Shown here piece after piece: positions 17,131 through 26,714 of a stretch of 35,443 bases of DNA. The notes beneath the pieces were generated by a model. The model was not told where the DNA came from. It saw nothing but the letters and a program-made list of their open reading frames with translations, and ran no database searches. The stretch's first letter is position 1. Each line of letters starts with the position of its first letter. The translations under genes were made by a program, and so were the position numbers. This stretch comes from a bacterium (GTDB lineage: Bacteria > Bacteroidota > Bacteroidia > CAILMK01 > JACPUW01), in contig WGNN01000090.1 in the NCBI GenBank assembly GCA_016124515.1, forward strand, positions 1-35,443, written 5' to 3'.

Positions 17131-19965
17131 GTGACCATTGAATCCATAAGTGTGGCCAAACGTAACCTGAAACAAATAGAAGTTAAGGGCGCTCGGCAAA
17201 ACAACCTCAAAAATATAGACCTCAACATTCCGCACAACCAACTGGTGGTAGTAACCGGTGTGAGCGGTTCAGGAAAATCGTCATTGGCCTTTGATACGCT
17301 CTTTGCCGAAGGACAACGCCGCTATATTGAAAGCCTTTCGGCTTACGTAAGGCAGTTTGTGGGCAAAATAGAAAAACCTGAAGTTGACTCAATAAAAGGA
17401 CTATCGCCTGCCATAGCCATACAACAGAAGGTAAACACCAGCAATCCAAGATCAACTGTAGGCACTACCACCGAAATATATGATTACCTGAAACTGCTTT
17501 TTGCACGCGCAGGCATTACCTACTCGCCTGTGAGCGGGCACGAAGTAAAAAGCCACTCGGTAACCGATGTGCTGAAAACCCTGCAAGCCTACCCCAATGG
17601 TACAAAAGCCATCATATTGGCTCCGGTGGTTGAAGCCCACAAACGCAACCTGGCTGAAGAGCTGAATGTGGTGATGCAAAAAGGTTTTACCCGAATAATG
17701 CACAACGACCGCATTATAAAGGTTGAAGAAATGCTTGATTTCATAAACACCGACAACAAACAGGCAATAAAAGAAACGGTAAAGGCTTTTAAAAACCTGC
17801 AAATTGTAATAGACCGAGTAAGTATAAAATCGGGAAGTAAAGAAAATGAAGAACGCATAGCCGACTCGGTGCAAACTGCCTTTTTTGAAGGCGCGGGCGA
17901 GTGTACCATTAAAGTATATGATGCCGAACCGCCAACTACTTTGAGCTTTAGCAACCGCTTTGAATTGGACGGAATAAGCTTTGAAGAACCCAGCGTCAAC
18001 CTTTTCACTTTCAACAACCCCTATGGTGCATGCAAAACCTGCGAAGGCTTTGGAACCGTAATTGGCATTGATGAAGACAAAGTAATTCCCGACAAAACGC
18101 TATCGGTTTTTGACGATGCCATTGTGTGCTGGAAAGGCGAGAAAATGTCGGAGTGGAAAGATTGGTTCATCAAGCAATCGGTTAAATACAAGTTTCCGAT
18201 ACACCGCTCATACATGGAGCTCAATGAAGATGAAAAGGACTTACTGTGGAACGGACGCGGCAATTGCGAGGGCATCAACCAGTTTTTTGAGCATCTGCAA
18301 GCCAATGCTTACAAAATCCAATACCGCGTGTTGATTTCGCGCTACAAAGGCAAAACCAACTGCCCCGACTGCCGCGGCACACGCTTGCGCAAAGACGCAT
18401 CTTATATAAAAATTGCCGGCAAAAGCATATCAGATTTGGTGCTGATGCCCATAGACGAGTTGCTACCTTTTATTGAGAAAATGAAACTCAATGAATACCA
18501 ACAATCGGTATCAGAGCGCATTTTGCTCGAAATTAAAAACCGCCTCAAGTTTCTGCTCGATGTGGGGCTGGGTTATCTCAACCTCAACCGCGATGCCCGC
18601 ACCTTGTCGGGTGGCGAAACCCAACGTATTCAATTGGTAACCTCTTTGGGCAGCAACCTCACAGGCTCTATGTACATACTCGACGAGCCCTCAATAGGCC
18701 TTCACTCAAAAGACACGGAAAAACTTATTGCGGTACTGAAAAACCTGCGCGATTTGAAAAACACCGTGATTGTGGTAGAGCACGACGAAGACATTATTAA
18801 AGAAGCCGATTACGTAATTGACATTGGCCCGCTTGCCGGAAGCCAGGGCGGCGAGGTGGTTTTTGCAGGTTATAAAAACGAATTTGACCTTGATGCACCC
18901 ACCCTTACCGCAAGGTATATGCGTGGCGACTTAAAAATTGAAGTTCCAAAACCAAGACCGGCCCACAAATATGCCATACAGGTGAAAGGCGCATTTAAAC
19001 ACAACCTGCAACGCATAGACGCCGAAATTCCGCTTTTTAGAATGAGTGTAATAACCGGAGTGAGCGGCTCGGGCAAATCAACCTTGGTGCGCGAAGTGAT
19101 TTACCCAAGTTTGCAAAACAAACTGCGCAACCTGAACGGTGAGGCGAAAAACTGTGCAGAAATGAGCGGAAATACCAATAAGGTTAAAGCCATTGAATAC
19201 ATAGACCAAAACCCCATTGGTCGCTCCTCACGCTCCAACCCCGTAACTTATATTAAGGCATACGACAGCATCCGCTCGTTGTTTGCTTCGTTGCCGGTAT
19301 CAAAACAACGCGGATACACACCCGCCTTTTTCTCCTTCAATGTAGATGGCGGTCGCTGCGAAAGTTGCAAAGGCGACGGCTTTATTACGGTAGAAATGCA
19401 ATTTATGGCCGACCTGCACTTACAATGCGACGAGTGTAAGGGCACCCGGTTTAAAAGCGAAATGCTGGATGTGCAGTACAAAGAGAAAAATATATCAGAT
19501 GTGCTGAATATGACCGTGGACGATGCCATCAACTTTTTTGAAGGACACAACGACATAACCAAACGACTCACCATTTTACAGGAAGTGGGTTTGGGCTATT
19601 TGGGTCTGGGGCAATCGTCAAACACGCTATCGGGTGGCGAGGCGCAGCGCATAAAACTGGCTTACTTTCTTGCCGAAGGAACCAAAAACGACTCCATCTT
19701 TTTCATTTTTGATGAACCCACCACCGGCCTTCATTTTCACGACATTAAATATTTGCTCACCGCTTTTCAAAAACTCATAGACAATGGCCACACCGTATTG
19801 GTGATAGAACACAACCTTGAGGTAATAAAATGCGCCGATTGGCTACTTGACCTTGGGCCTGAAGGTGGCAAAAAAGGGGGCAGATTGCTGTATCAGGGCC
19901 GCCCCGAAGGGATATTGGGTGTTAAAGAAAGTTTTACCGCACAATACCTGAAAGACAAGTTTTAA
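17131..19965 (+). CDS. uvrA: Excinuclease ABC subunit A
   Basis: This 944-residue ATPase recognises DNA damage with UvrB in nucleotide excision repair. It has two ABC modules. The first Walker A is GVSGSGKSS (43-51), with signature LSGGETQRIQL near 492. The second Walker A is GVSGSGKSTL near 643, with signature LSGGEAQRIKLA near 832. Zinc-finger cysteines are present in both halves: C-x-x-C pairs near 300 and 411, and near 743 and 765. Length is typical. The start is GTG at 17131; another in-frame GTG lies at 17152. uvrB and uvrC are not in the window. Its TAA overlaps the stop of the convergent thioredoxin gene in the 4 nt TTAA. Confidence 0.98.
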   Translation: MTIESISVAKRNLKQIEVKGARQNNLKNIDLNIPHNQLVVVTGVSGSGKSSLAFDTLFAEGQRRYIESLSAYVRQFVGKIEKPEVDSIKGLSPAIAIQQKVNTSNPRSTVGTTTEIYDYLKLLFARAGITYSPVSGHEVKSHSVTDVLKTLQAYPNGTKAIILAPVVEAHKRNLAEELNVVMQKGFTRIMHNDRIIKVEEMLDFINTDNKQAIKETVKAFKNLQIVIDRVSIKSGSKENEERIADSVQTAFFEGAGECTIKVYDAEPPTTLSFSNRFELDGISFEEPSVNLFTFNNPYGACKTCEGFGTVIGIDEDKVIPDKTLSVFDDAIVCWKGEKMSEWKDWFIKQSVKYKFPIHRSYMELNEDEKDLLWNGRGNCEGINQFFEHLQANAYKIQYRVLISRYKGKTNCPDCRGTRLRKDASYIKIAGKSISDLVLMPIDELLPFIEKMKLNEYQQSVSERILLEIKNRLKFLLDVGLGYLNLNRDARTLSGGETQRIQLVTSLGSNLTGSMYILDEPSIGLHSKDTEKLIAVLKNLRDLKNTVIVVEHDEDIIKEADYVIDIGPLAGSQGGEVVFAGYKNEFDLDAPTLTARYMRGDLKIEVPKPRPAHKYAIQVKGAFKHNLQRIDAEIPLFRMSVITGVSGSGKSTLVREVIYPSLQNKLRNLNGEAKNCAEMSGNTNKVKAIEYIDQNPIGRSSRSNPVTYIKAYDSIRSLFASLPVSKQRGYTPAFFSFNVDGGRCESCKGDGFITVEMQFMADLHLQCDECKGTRFKSEMLDVQYKEKNISDVLNMTVDDAINFFEGHNDITKRLTILQEVGLGYLGLGQSSNTLSGGEAQRIKLAYFLAEGTKNDSIFFIFDEPTTGLHFHDIKYLLTAFQKLIDNGHTVLVIEHNLEVIKCADWLLDLGPEGGKKGGRLLYQGRPEGILGVKESFTAQYLKDKF

Positions 19966-20732
19966 TAAAGGGCCATATTGAACCTGCGGCGGTATTTTAT
20001 ACTTATATCGTGTTGCTCGCCCAGGTGGTGAAATATCGCGATACAAGCGCGTCGGGCCATTTCGTTGCAATAGGCTTTGTTGAGCATAACCGCCTCAATT
20101 AAAGCTTCAAGGCAAGCGGGCATATTGCCTTGGCTATAAGCTTCTTTTGCCCTGTTTATTGCATCAATTACTTTCGGATGTGCTTCTTCACTTCTATCGC
20201 AAAGCATCAGTTCGGCAAGGGCTTTTGCATCGCGCGCTTTATCAAGGTATTTCGGATCAGCTTCCAAGGCTTCAAACAACTTTAGGGCTTCATCCGGCTC
20301 ATGCACAGTCAAAGCTTTAGCCAGCTCAAATTGCGCCTCCGCCAGGTCTCTGTTGTTTTCGGCAAAGGTTCGCAATGCCTGCACATCGCCTTCCTGCAAT
20401 AAATTGTTCAATTCTTCGCTGCGAGCATCCGGCAGGTTTTCTGCCAACCATTGCTCAATTTGGTATTTGGGCAAAGCACCGGTAAACTCAGCCACCACTT
20501 GGCCACGGTAAAACATTTTGACTGCCGGAATACCGCGAATTTTGTATTCGGCAGCAAGTTCAGGTGCTTCTTCGGTATTGAGTTTATACAACTCCCATGC
20601 GCCGTTGGCCTCTTTGGCAAGCTCTTCAATTACGGGCCCCAACACCCTGCACGGACCACACCACTCGGCCCAAAAATCAACAACTACAGGTTTTTGGAAG
20701 CTTAGTTCAATTACCTCGGCATTAAAATTCAT
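19962..20732 (-). CDS. Thioredoxin with TPR tail (CnoX/YbbN-like)
   Basis: 256 residues. The N-terminal thioredoxin fold (1-105) carries an intact active site WCGPC at 24-28 and the cis-Pro loop RGIPA (Pro69). The C-terminal 150 residues are helical tetratricopeptide-like repeats (EAQFELAKAL, EALKLFEALEADP), as in YbbN/CnoX. CnoX proteins are known as redox-linked holdases that hand clients to GroEL. E. coli CnoX lacks the CGPC pair, whereas this protein keeps it, so thiol oxidoreductase activity is expected. No signal peptide is seen, so it should be cytoplasmic. It is the last gene of the gldA-F-G operon, 61 nt after the DUF4340 gene. Confidence 0.85.
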   Translation of the reverse strand: MNFNAEVIELSFQKPVVVDFWAEWCGPCRVLGPVIEELAKEANGAWELYKLNTEEAPELAAEYKIRGIPAVKMFYRGQVVAEFTGALPKYQIEQWLAENLPDARSEELNNLLQEGDVQALRTFAENNRDLAEAQFELAKALTVHEPDEALKLFEALEADPKYLDKARDAKALAELMLCDRSEEAHPKVIDAINRAKEAYSQGNMPACLEALIEAVMLNKAYCNEMARRACIAIFHHLGEQHDISIKYRRRFNMALY

Positions 20733-20793
20733 ATCGTCTTAAAATTTTAATACAAAGTTCCGCTGAGCAAAATGTGCTGGTGAGTGATTTGGG

Positions 20794-21723
20794 TTACTCA
20801 ACTTCTTCCGCTTCTTCAACAGGCGGAAAAAGCTTGGCTTTAAGGTTGTCGTCAACATTGAAATAATTGCCTGCATTGGCGCTGCTTTGCACCACCAAAC
20901 CACCGCTTGTATTGTACAAATACAAACCCACATCGTTGGTTTCGGTAAAAACCTGAAGGGTATAAATGGGTTCGCCTACGGTGCCGGCATTTACCTCGTC
21001 GTTAAAATTGGGCGATGAAAGGTTGGCAATACCATTTACAAAAACATCAATGGCATTAGAGTCGAGCGGCAGGCCATTCGCCAGCCAAGACCCGTTTTCC
21101 TGTTTTACGAGAATAAAATTCTGTGTTCCCTGGGCTTCAACTTTATTTATTTGGGCTATGCTGGCTTGCAGCAGCGTTTTGTTTCGCCAATCTGCGGGCT
21201 TTTTGTTCCAATCAAAGTTCAATGCGGCATTTAGCGAAAACACTTCATTTTCGTCGGCAAGCCGCACATAGTTGCTCATAGAGCGGGTTTGTTGGTTGAA
21301 ATCAATTTTGCCAATTACTACAGATGTTAGTGGCTCGTTTCCGTTGTAAAAAGTAACCTTGGTTCCGAGGTTGTCGTCCACTTCGTATTTATCAAAACTC
21401 TCCTCCTTTCTTGAAACTATTTTCATGGGTTTGGCTTCTAGCAAATTAGAAATTGCCGTTTCCAACAATTTGCTTTCAATGGGCACTTTTCTATCGCCAT
21501 CAAGCTGCAACTTCCATTTGCCGGCACCACGAACCAGGTTGTATGGTTCAGACTCACTCGCTCTAATTTCAATATGGTTGAGTGCATTGGTGTCTATTTG
21601 GGCCACATGCTCAGGAATGGTACTTACGGTATTGCTGTTGTTTCTTATTACTGCCATTGCCACCACTACGGCCAGTACAACCAGCACCACCAGCAGTAGT
21701 TTAGAATTGAGTTTGTTAAGCAC
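20794..21723 (-). CDS. DUF4340 membrane-anchored protein
   Basis: 309 residues beginning with GTG. An N-terminal transmembrane helix (LLLVVLVVLAVVVAMAVI, about 9-26) is followed by a periplasmic beta-rich region with repeats of the DUF4340 type: KWKLQLDGDRKVPIES, VTFYNGNEPL, then later GSWLANGLPLDSNAID, which repeats the same layout. The C-terminus is acidic (EEAEEVE). DUF4340 proteins commonly sit next to ABC-2 permease and GldG-like genes and probably belong to that transporter's envelope part. Here a 3.4 kb surface-protein gene separates it from gldG. It begins 15 nt after that gene. Confidence 0.82.
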   Translation of the reverse strand: MLNKLNSKLLLVVLVVLAVVVAMAVIRNNSNTVSTIPEHVAQIDTNALNHIEIRASESEPYNLVRGAGKWKLQLDGDRKVPIESKLLETAISNLLEAKPMKIVSRKEESFDKYEVDDNLGTKVTFYNGNEPLTSVVIGKIDFNQQTRSMSNYVRLADENEVFSLNAALNFDWNKKPADWRNKTLLQASIAQINKVEAQGTQNFILVKQENGSWLANGLPLDSNAIDVFVNGIANLSSPNFNDEVNAGTVGEPIYTLQVFTETNDVGLYLYNTSGGLVVQSSANAGNYFNVDDNLKAKLFPPVEEAEEVE

Positions 21724-21738
21724 TTTTAAATTGGGTTT

Positions 21739-24700
21739 TTAGTATTTGTTTACAATAAGTTTTTGAACCGCCTGCTCACCGCTTTGGGTACTTATGTGCA
21801 TGAAATACACACCGGTTGAAAGCTCAGCCAAATCAATTGTTGAAGCATTGGCTTGCACGCCGTTTCCTGCCCAAACAGTTTGTCCGCTCAGGGTTTTTAT
21901 GGTAATGCGTGCTATTTGGTTGTTGCTTCTAACATCAATATGCAACATGCCATTGGTAGGATTGGGATAAACAAATATGCCCAATTGCTCCACCTCATTA
22001 ATTCCTGAAGTAAAGTCAACCATTTCGCTTTGCGCTGAGCACATAGAATCGTTGGTAACCACTACGTAGTATTTGCCCGTGGCTGTGGGAAGGTAAGTTT
22101 GTTTGTCTTCACCATCAATTTTGCCATTTCCATCATACCATTGGTTGCCGTTTTTGGCACTTGATATCAAGGTGTTTCCGTTTTTGGTAATGGTGGGCAC
22201 CTCGGGCGATGCGTTTATTTGCAGCGTTTGTTTTTTACTGTCCTTACAACCATTGCCGGCAGTGAATTCATAAGACAAAACATAGGCACCCGCTCCCATA
22301 GAAGCAGGATCCACTGTTGTGGTTTCTGTGCCATCTACATAGTATTTGCCTCCTGCAGGTGTTCCGCCTTCCAGCGTTATTTCGCTTGCATTGTCGCAAA
22401 CCGACATGGGCTTTGATAAACCGACAACAGGGCTTTCAAGTACATCAATTTCAATGGAATCTTTAGCAGTACAATTGTTGGCGTCGGTTTGTGCATATAC
22501 CAACCACCATTTGCCCAGGGCTATTTTAGGCACCAAATATCCATTTCTTACGCCGCTGCCGCTGTGCATACCTCCTTTCGGCTTGGTGTTTACCAATTCT
22601 ATCGAGTCTGCATTGCTGCAAAACTCACTGTCGTTGGCAAAGGTTATAGCGCGTTTTTCAAAAACCTGCACGTTGTAGTCAATGCTGCTTGTACAACCGT
22701 TGCCATCGGTGTACACATACATAATGTTGTGCACGCCACTGCCTGCCATGGTTGGGCTGAAAGTATTGCCGCTAACACCGCTACCGGTGTAGTTGCCGCC
22801 TGCGGGCGACACGCCGCTGAGTGTTACATCGTCGGCATTAAAGCAGAACGGACCATCGCCGGTAATGCTCAAGCTCGTGGTATCATTCACCGTAATGGTT
22901 CCTGATGCGGTATCGCTGCAACCGTAGGCATTGGTATATATGTACTGAACCGCTTGCTTGCCGCTTCCGGTGGATTTGGGGTCAAATACATTTTGGTTGA
23001 TTCCCGTGCCTATATAGGTTCCGCCCGCCGGCTTGGCCAGGTGCAGGGTTGAGGTATCGCCATTGGCACAGAAAGTAGTAGTAGCGGTAAAGGAAGCCTT
23101 GGTTACGGACTTTACAACCGCTGTTTGGGTGGCGGTAGTTACACAACCATCAAGGTTTTTAAATTCAAATGATATTTTGTGGTTACCAGCACCTGCTACT
23201 GATGGATAAAAATTGCGGCCTTTCACACCATCGCCACTGTAGGTTCCCTGATTTGGGTTTACTTTAATTTTCACCGCTCCTTCGTTTTCGCAAAGCGTAT
23301 CGAATGGCGAAAATGAAATAGGTGTAGAGAACACAACCTTCAATGAGTTTGATACTGAATTGCTGCATCCGTTGGCATCGGTATAACTATAGGTGTAGCT
23401 GTAGGTACCCAATTTGCGCGAAACGGTGTCGAGATAAAATACATTTTTGTGAATGCCGGCTCCTTTGTAGGTTCCGCCTCGTGGGGTGCTTGTGGTTAGT
23501 TTTACCGTATCAAGATTGTCACAAATTTTTAAACCCGATTTGGTTTTAAGGTTTGGCAAGCGCCACACATCAATGGTTTGCGTGTCGGCGTCGTAGCAGT
23601 TGTATTTGTTTATATAAGAATAAACTATTTGGTAAGTGCCGGCGGTAAGTTTTGATGGGTAGAACATGGTGTCGCGACCCACACCTTTTCCGCTGTAAAT
23701 TCCACCACGTGGCTTGCCACCTTTCAAATACAGTGAATCTACATCTATACAAACACCTGAAAAACTACCGAGTGAAACAACGGGTTTAGGATTGCCTTTT
23801 ATTTCCATTACATAGCTTTTGTAGCTGCAACCGGAACCACGCGAAATATCGCAACTGAATTTGCCCGCGGTAGTTGTGCCATAGTTTTGGCTTGTGGCGC
23901 CTTTTATTGGGCTACCGTCTTTGTACCATTGGTAGGTGAAACTGCTGTTGCCCGCGGCTTGCAATACCAAGGTGTCGCCTAGACAGAAAATGCTGTCGCC
24001 CGTATTGGTGGCCAAATGCCTGTCAACATTATGCGTGCCCAAAATAAACTCACCGGCTTTTGATGAGTTGATGGTAATTGAATCAGCAGATTTGTAGATG
24101 GTGGTTTTTTGAATATTCCAAACCCACTTTTGCAAATTGTTTCTGCCAAAAAGATCGAGGTAACACTCTTTCTTGTTGTTTATACTTTTAAAACCACCGT
24201 AGTAGTACTGCACGTTGTAGCTTGCAGAAGAAGGATTGGCAAAAAACACACCCCATTGATTCACCTCGCTCAGGGTGGCGCTTGTGCCATTTACTGAGGT
24301 AATTTTACTCTTTCCCTTCATCAGGTACAGGTGCACGCTTTCGTATTTTCCGCCTATGTTGTTTATGGTAAATACATCGTTGCTATCGCCGGTAAGAGTA
24401 AGGCTTTTTACACGCGAGTAGCTGTAAACCGAAGTATCGCCAAGTGGCGCGCCTGAAGTGTTCCAACTTGCTCCGTTTATGCTTCCGCCGTTTGAGGTGG
24501 GCGAGTAATCCTTCACACTGCTTCCGGTACCCTCATCCAATTTGTAGTAGCCCACCAAATGGCCGTAGTTGGGGTGCGATTTTCCCACTTTACGGCACAT
24601 CCAAGCGCGCATGGTATCTTGCTCAATAGCCACATCCCACACGCGTACTTCGTCTATATCGCCGTCAAAATTTCTACCGCTACCATAAGAAAGTTCCCCT

Positions 24701-25179
24701 ATTTTGGGATCGAGACCTTTTGATGGATTGATGGCTCCAGTGTAGAGCTGATAACCCACCATGACGCCATTTACATAAACCGCCACGGTATCACCATCAA
24801 AAGTGCCCATTATGTGGTTCCACTCGTTGGTGCGCAATACGCCGGCTGACGATTGGGCTTCAACCCACTTACCACCGGTAGATGCGAGGTTGAAGGAAGC
24901 CTGACCTTTGGCGCCGCAGCGCAATACATAACCAGCATTGCCACTGCTCCAACCGTGTTTGCAAAAAATACTGTTCTCGTAAATATTGGTGGCAAAAGAC
25001 TCGGGTTTTATCCAAGCTTCTACCGATACTTCCTTGGTTGGGTTAAGGGCTGCATTGTCTTTTATGGTCACGTCGTCGCTTGTTCCATTAAAGTTGAGTG
25101 CATAGTAGCCGCCGGTTTGTGCGTAGGTGCCGGTTGCCCATAGTAACAGCGACACAACGAGGGTATAAATTTTTGCCAT
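21739..25179 (-). CDS. LamG and Ig-repeat surface protein with T9SS sorting domain
   Basis: 1146 residues from the ATG at 25179. That start gives a signal peptide (MAKIYTLVVSLLLWATGTYA, then QT); an upstream start at 25230 would overlap gldG and bury it. A LamG/concanavalin-like domain (about 25-215: ALNFNGTSDDV, VEAWIKPESF, NEWNHIMGTFDGD, DIDEVRVWD) comes first. A unique region and an Ig-like domain (YQWYKDGSPIKGA) follow, then seven repeats of about 75 residues. These follow the pattern C-x-N, PxGGxYxGxGV, FxPxxAGxG, YxYTDxNGC, with two Cys each in most copies. A second Ig-like domain precedes the type A T9SS sorting domain (IFVYPNPTNG to QKLIVNKY). It is probably a cell-surface adhesin or carbohydrate-binding protein. 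Confidence 0.88.
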   Translation of the reverse strand: MAKIYTLVVSLLLWATGTYAQTGGYYALNFNGTSDDVTIKDNAALNPTKEVSVEAWIKPESFATNIYENSIFCKHGWSSGNAGYVLRCGAKGQASFNLASTGGKWVEAQSSAGVLRTNEWNHIMGTFDGDTVAVYVNGVMVGYQLYTGAINPSKGLDPKIGELSYGSGRNFDGDIDEVRVWDVAIEQDTMRAWMCRKVGKSHPNYGHLVGYYKLDEGTGSSVKDYSPTSNGGSINGASWNTSGAPLGDTSVYSYSRVKSLTLTGDSNDVFTINNIGGKYESVHLYLMKGKSKITSVNGTSATLSEVNQWGVFFANPSSASYNVQYYYGGFKSINNKKECYLDLFGRNNLQKWVWNIQKTTIYKSADSITINSSKAGEFILGTHNVDRHLATNTGDSIFCLGDTLVLQAAGNSSFTYQWYKDGSPIKGATSQNYGTTTAGKFSCDISRGSGCSYKSYVMEIKGNPKPVVSLGSFSGVCIDVDSLYLKGGKPRGGIYSGKGVGRDTMFYPSKLTAGTYQIVYSYINKYNCYDADTQTIDVWRLPNLKTKSGLKICDNLDTVKLTTSTPRGGTYKGAGIHKNVFYLDTVSRKLGTYSYTYSYTDANGCSNSVSNSLKVVFSTPISFSPFDTLCENEGAVKIKVNPNQGTYSGDGVKGRNFYPSVAGAGNHKISFEFKNLDGCVTTATQTAVVKSVTKASFTATTTFCANGDTSTLHLAKPAGGTYIGTGINQNVFDPKSTGSGKQAVQYIYTNAYGCSDTASGTITVNDTTSLSITGDGPFCFNADDVTLSGVSPAGGNYTGSGVSGNTFSPTMAGSGVHNIMYVYTDGNGCTSSIDYNVQVFEKRAITFANDSEFCSNADSIELVNTKPKGGMHSGSGVRNGYLVPKIALGKWWLVYAQTDANNCTAKDSIEIDVLESPVVGLSKPMSVCDNASEITLEGGTPAGGKYYVDGTETTTVDPASMGAGAYVLSYEFTAGNGCKDSKKQTLQINASPEVPTITKNGNTLISSAKNGNQWYDGNGKIDGEDKQTYLPTATGKYYVVVTNDSMCSAQSEMVDFTSGINEVEQLGIFVYPNPTNGMLHIDVRSNNQIARITIKTLSGQTVWAGNGVQANASTIDLAELSTGVYFMHISTQSGEQAVQKLIVNKY

Positions 25180-25208
25180 AGTGTTTGGAATTTGTTCGAA
25201 GTTAAAAA

Positions 25209-26699
25209 CTATAATGACATTTCCTTCCATTTTAACCTTTTGGCTTTTTTGGCTTGGAAGCGGAAAATGCCATAAAGTATGATGAGGATAAGCGGTAATA
25301 AAAAGTTGAGGTATTTATAAAAGTTGCGTTTGCCTTCTTCAATATTTTTTATGTCAACGGTGGTCATGCCTTTGCCTCGCAATTCGGTCAATTCGGTGTT
25401 TCCGCTGAGCCAGTCCATAGAGTTGAGCAACAAATTGATATTGCCCGGGCTGATGCGTTGCATGTTTTGCCCTTGTCCGTTGGCTATGAACTCGCCATTG
25501 GCCACCACCACTATTTTCTCATTTTCAGTCTGTAAGGCACCGCCTACAATTAGGCTTTTTTCATTAAACATGTTTTCGCGCCACTGCTTGTTCAGGTCAA
25601 AATACACGGGCATTTCCTCGCTTCCCGACATTTCTGAGGTAAGTAAAAGCGGCGAAAAAGTACCATTGCCGGTATAGGAAACAGGGCTGCTCAATTGCAG
25701 CATTACATTGTCTAAACCGCTGGTAATTAAATGCTCGCCAAAATTTTGGATGATGGGAAAGTAATAAATGCGGCGTTGCTCAAACATACTCACGGGTACG
25801 TCCTGCGCATTTACATCAAAAACCACCGATTCTTCGAAAGTGATTCCCTTGGAGTTGAGCCAACTTTCGAGTGGCGTGCTGTTGTCAACAAACATGAGCG
25901 GTTGGTTTTGCTGTCCGCCATTCATCAATCCATTGGAATATGCCACAAACAAACCACCTCCATTTGCGAGGTAATTGTCGATAAGGGCAAATTCATCATT
26001 TTTCAGGCTGTCAGAAGGGTTGATCCACAACAGGGCTTTGTAGTCTGAAAGCGGTTTGGCTCCATCAAGTTTTACCTCTTCAATTTCATAAAAAATACCC
26101 GCTTCCTGTGTTAGTTGTGGCATGTTTGATTTGGGTGTTTCGCCGTGGCCACTAATTAAACCCACCTTTTGCCGCACCTCGCTGTTCACCTTGAAAATGC
26201 TTTTTGAAATAGGGTATTCAATGGGTTGGTTGGGGCCCAAAAAAGGAATTACATCAGACTGCGAACCCAGCTCGAATGACAAACCCAAGAAAGCTGTTTG
26301 TACCTCGAGCTTGTCTTTGGCTTGCTCTTGCAGGTTTATTTGCGGAATACCCAACTGAATGGCTTCGTTTTTCTCTTCGTCGGTAGTTGGGTCAATTTCT
26401 ATTATTTCAATATTGCCGTTTGACAGCTCGCGGTATTCCTGCAAAATATTGAGCACCTCGCGGCGGTGGTTGTCTATTTCCGCGGGCACGTCTTTTGACA
26501 TGTAAGCCTTTATGGTAAGTACCTCGTTCAGGTTTTCTACCAAGGTTTTGGTGCCTTCGCTAAGGGTGTAGCGGTGGTCTTTGGTAAGGTCTATTCGCTT
26601 GTAAAACATGGCACTCAAAATGTTTATCAATACCAAAATGGCTACTACCATAATGGCTTTGGTGCCAAAACCCGAGTTGATGTTTATGTTTGATTTCAT
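25209..26699 (-). CDS. gldG: Gliding motility ABC transporter auxiliary protein GldG
   Basis: 496 residues. An N-terminal transmembrane helix (about 14-32) leads into KRIDLTKDHRYTLSEGT, the characteristic start of the GldG/ABC-transporter auxiliary family. A long periplasmic domain follows, with VGLISGHGE and LLWINPSDSL; it resembles the GATase-like fold of that family. A C-terminal helix (about 463-482, FLLPLILIILYGIF) and a basic tail close it. In Flavobacterium johnsoniae GldG works with GldF and GldA and is needed for gliding. It starts 15 nt after gldF and ends 29 nt before the LamG surface-protein gene. Confidence 0.88.
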   Translation of the reverse strand: MKSNININSGFGTKAIMVVAILVLINILSAMFYKRIDLTKDHRYTLSEGTKTLVENLNEVLTIKAYMSKDVPAEIDNHRREVLNILQEYRELSNGNIEIIEIDPTTDEEKNEAIQLGIPQINLQEQAKDKLEVQTAFLGLSFELGSQSDVIPFLGPNQPIEYPISKSIFKVNSEVRQKVGLISGHGETPKSNMPQLTQEAGIFYEIEEVKLDGAKPLSDYKALLWINPSDSLKNDEFALIDNYLANGGGLFVAYSNGLMNGGQQNQPLMFVDNSTPLESWLNSKGITFEESVVFDVNAQDVPVSMFEQRRIYYFPIIQNFGEHLITSGLDNVMLQLSSPVSYTGNGTFSPLLLTSEMSGSEEMPVYFDLNKQWRENMFNEKSLIVGGALQTENEKIVVVANGEFIANGQGQNMQRISPGNINLLLNSMDWLSGNTELTELRGKGMTTVDIKNIEEGKRNFYKYLNFLLPLILIILYGIFRFQAKKAKRLKWKEMSL

Positions 26700-26714
26700 T
26701 AGTTTCTTCTTTTT

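Noticed and set aside
25180-25230. Upstream start of the LamG protein at 25230
   Set aside because: It would overlap gldG by 22 nt and place a polar stretch before an otherwise perfect signal peptide.
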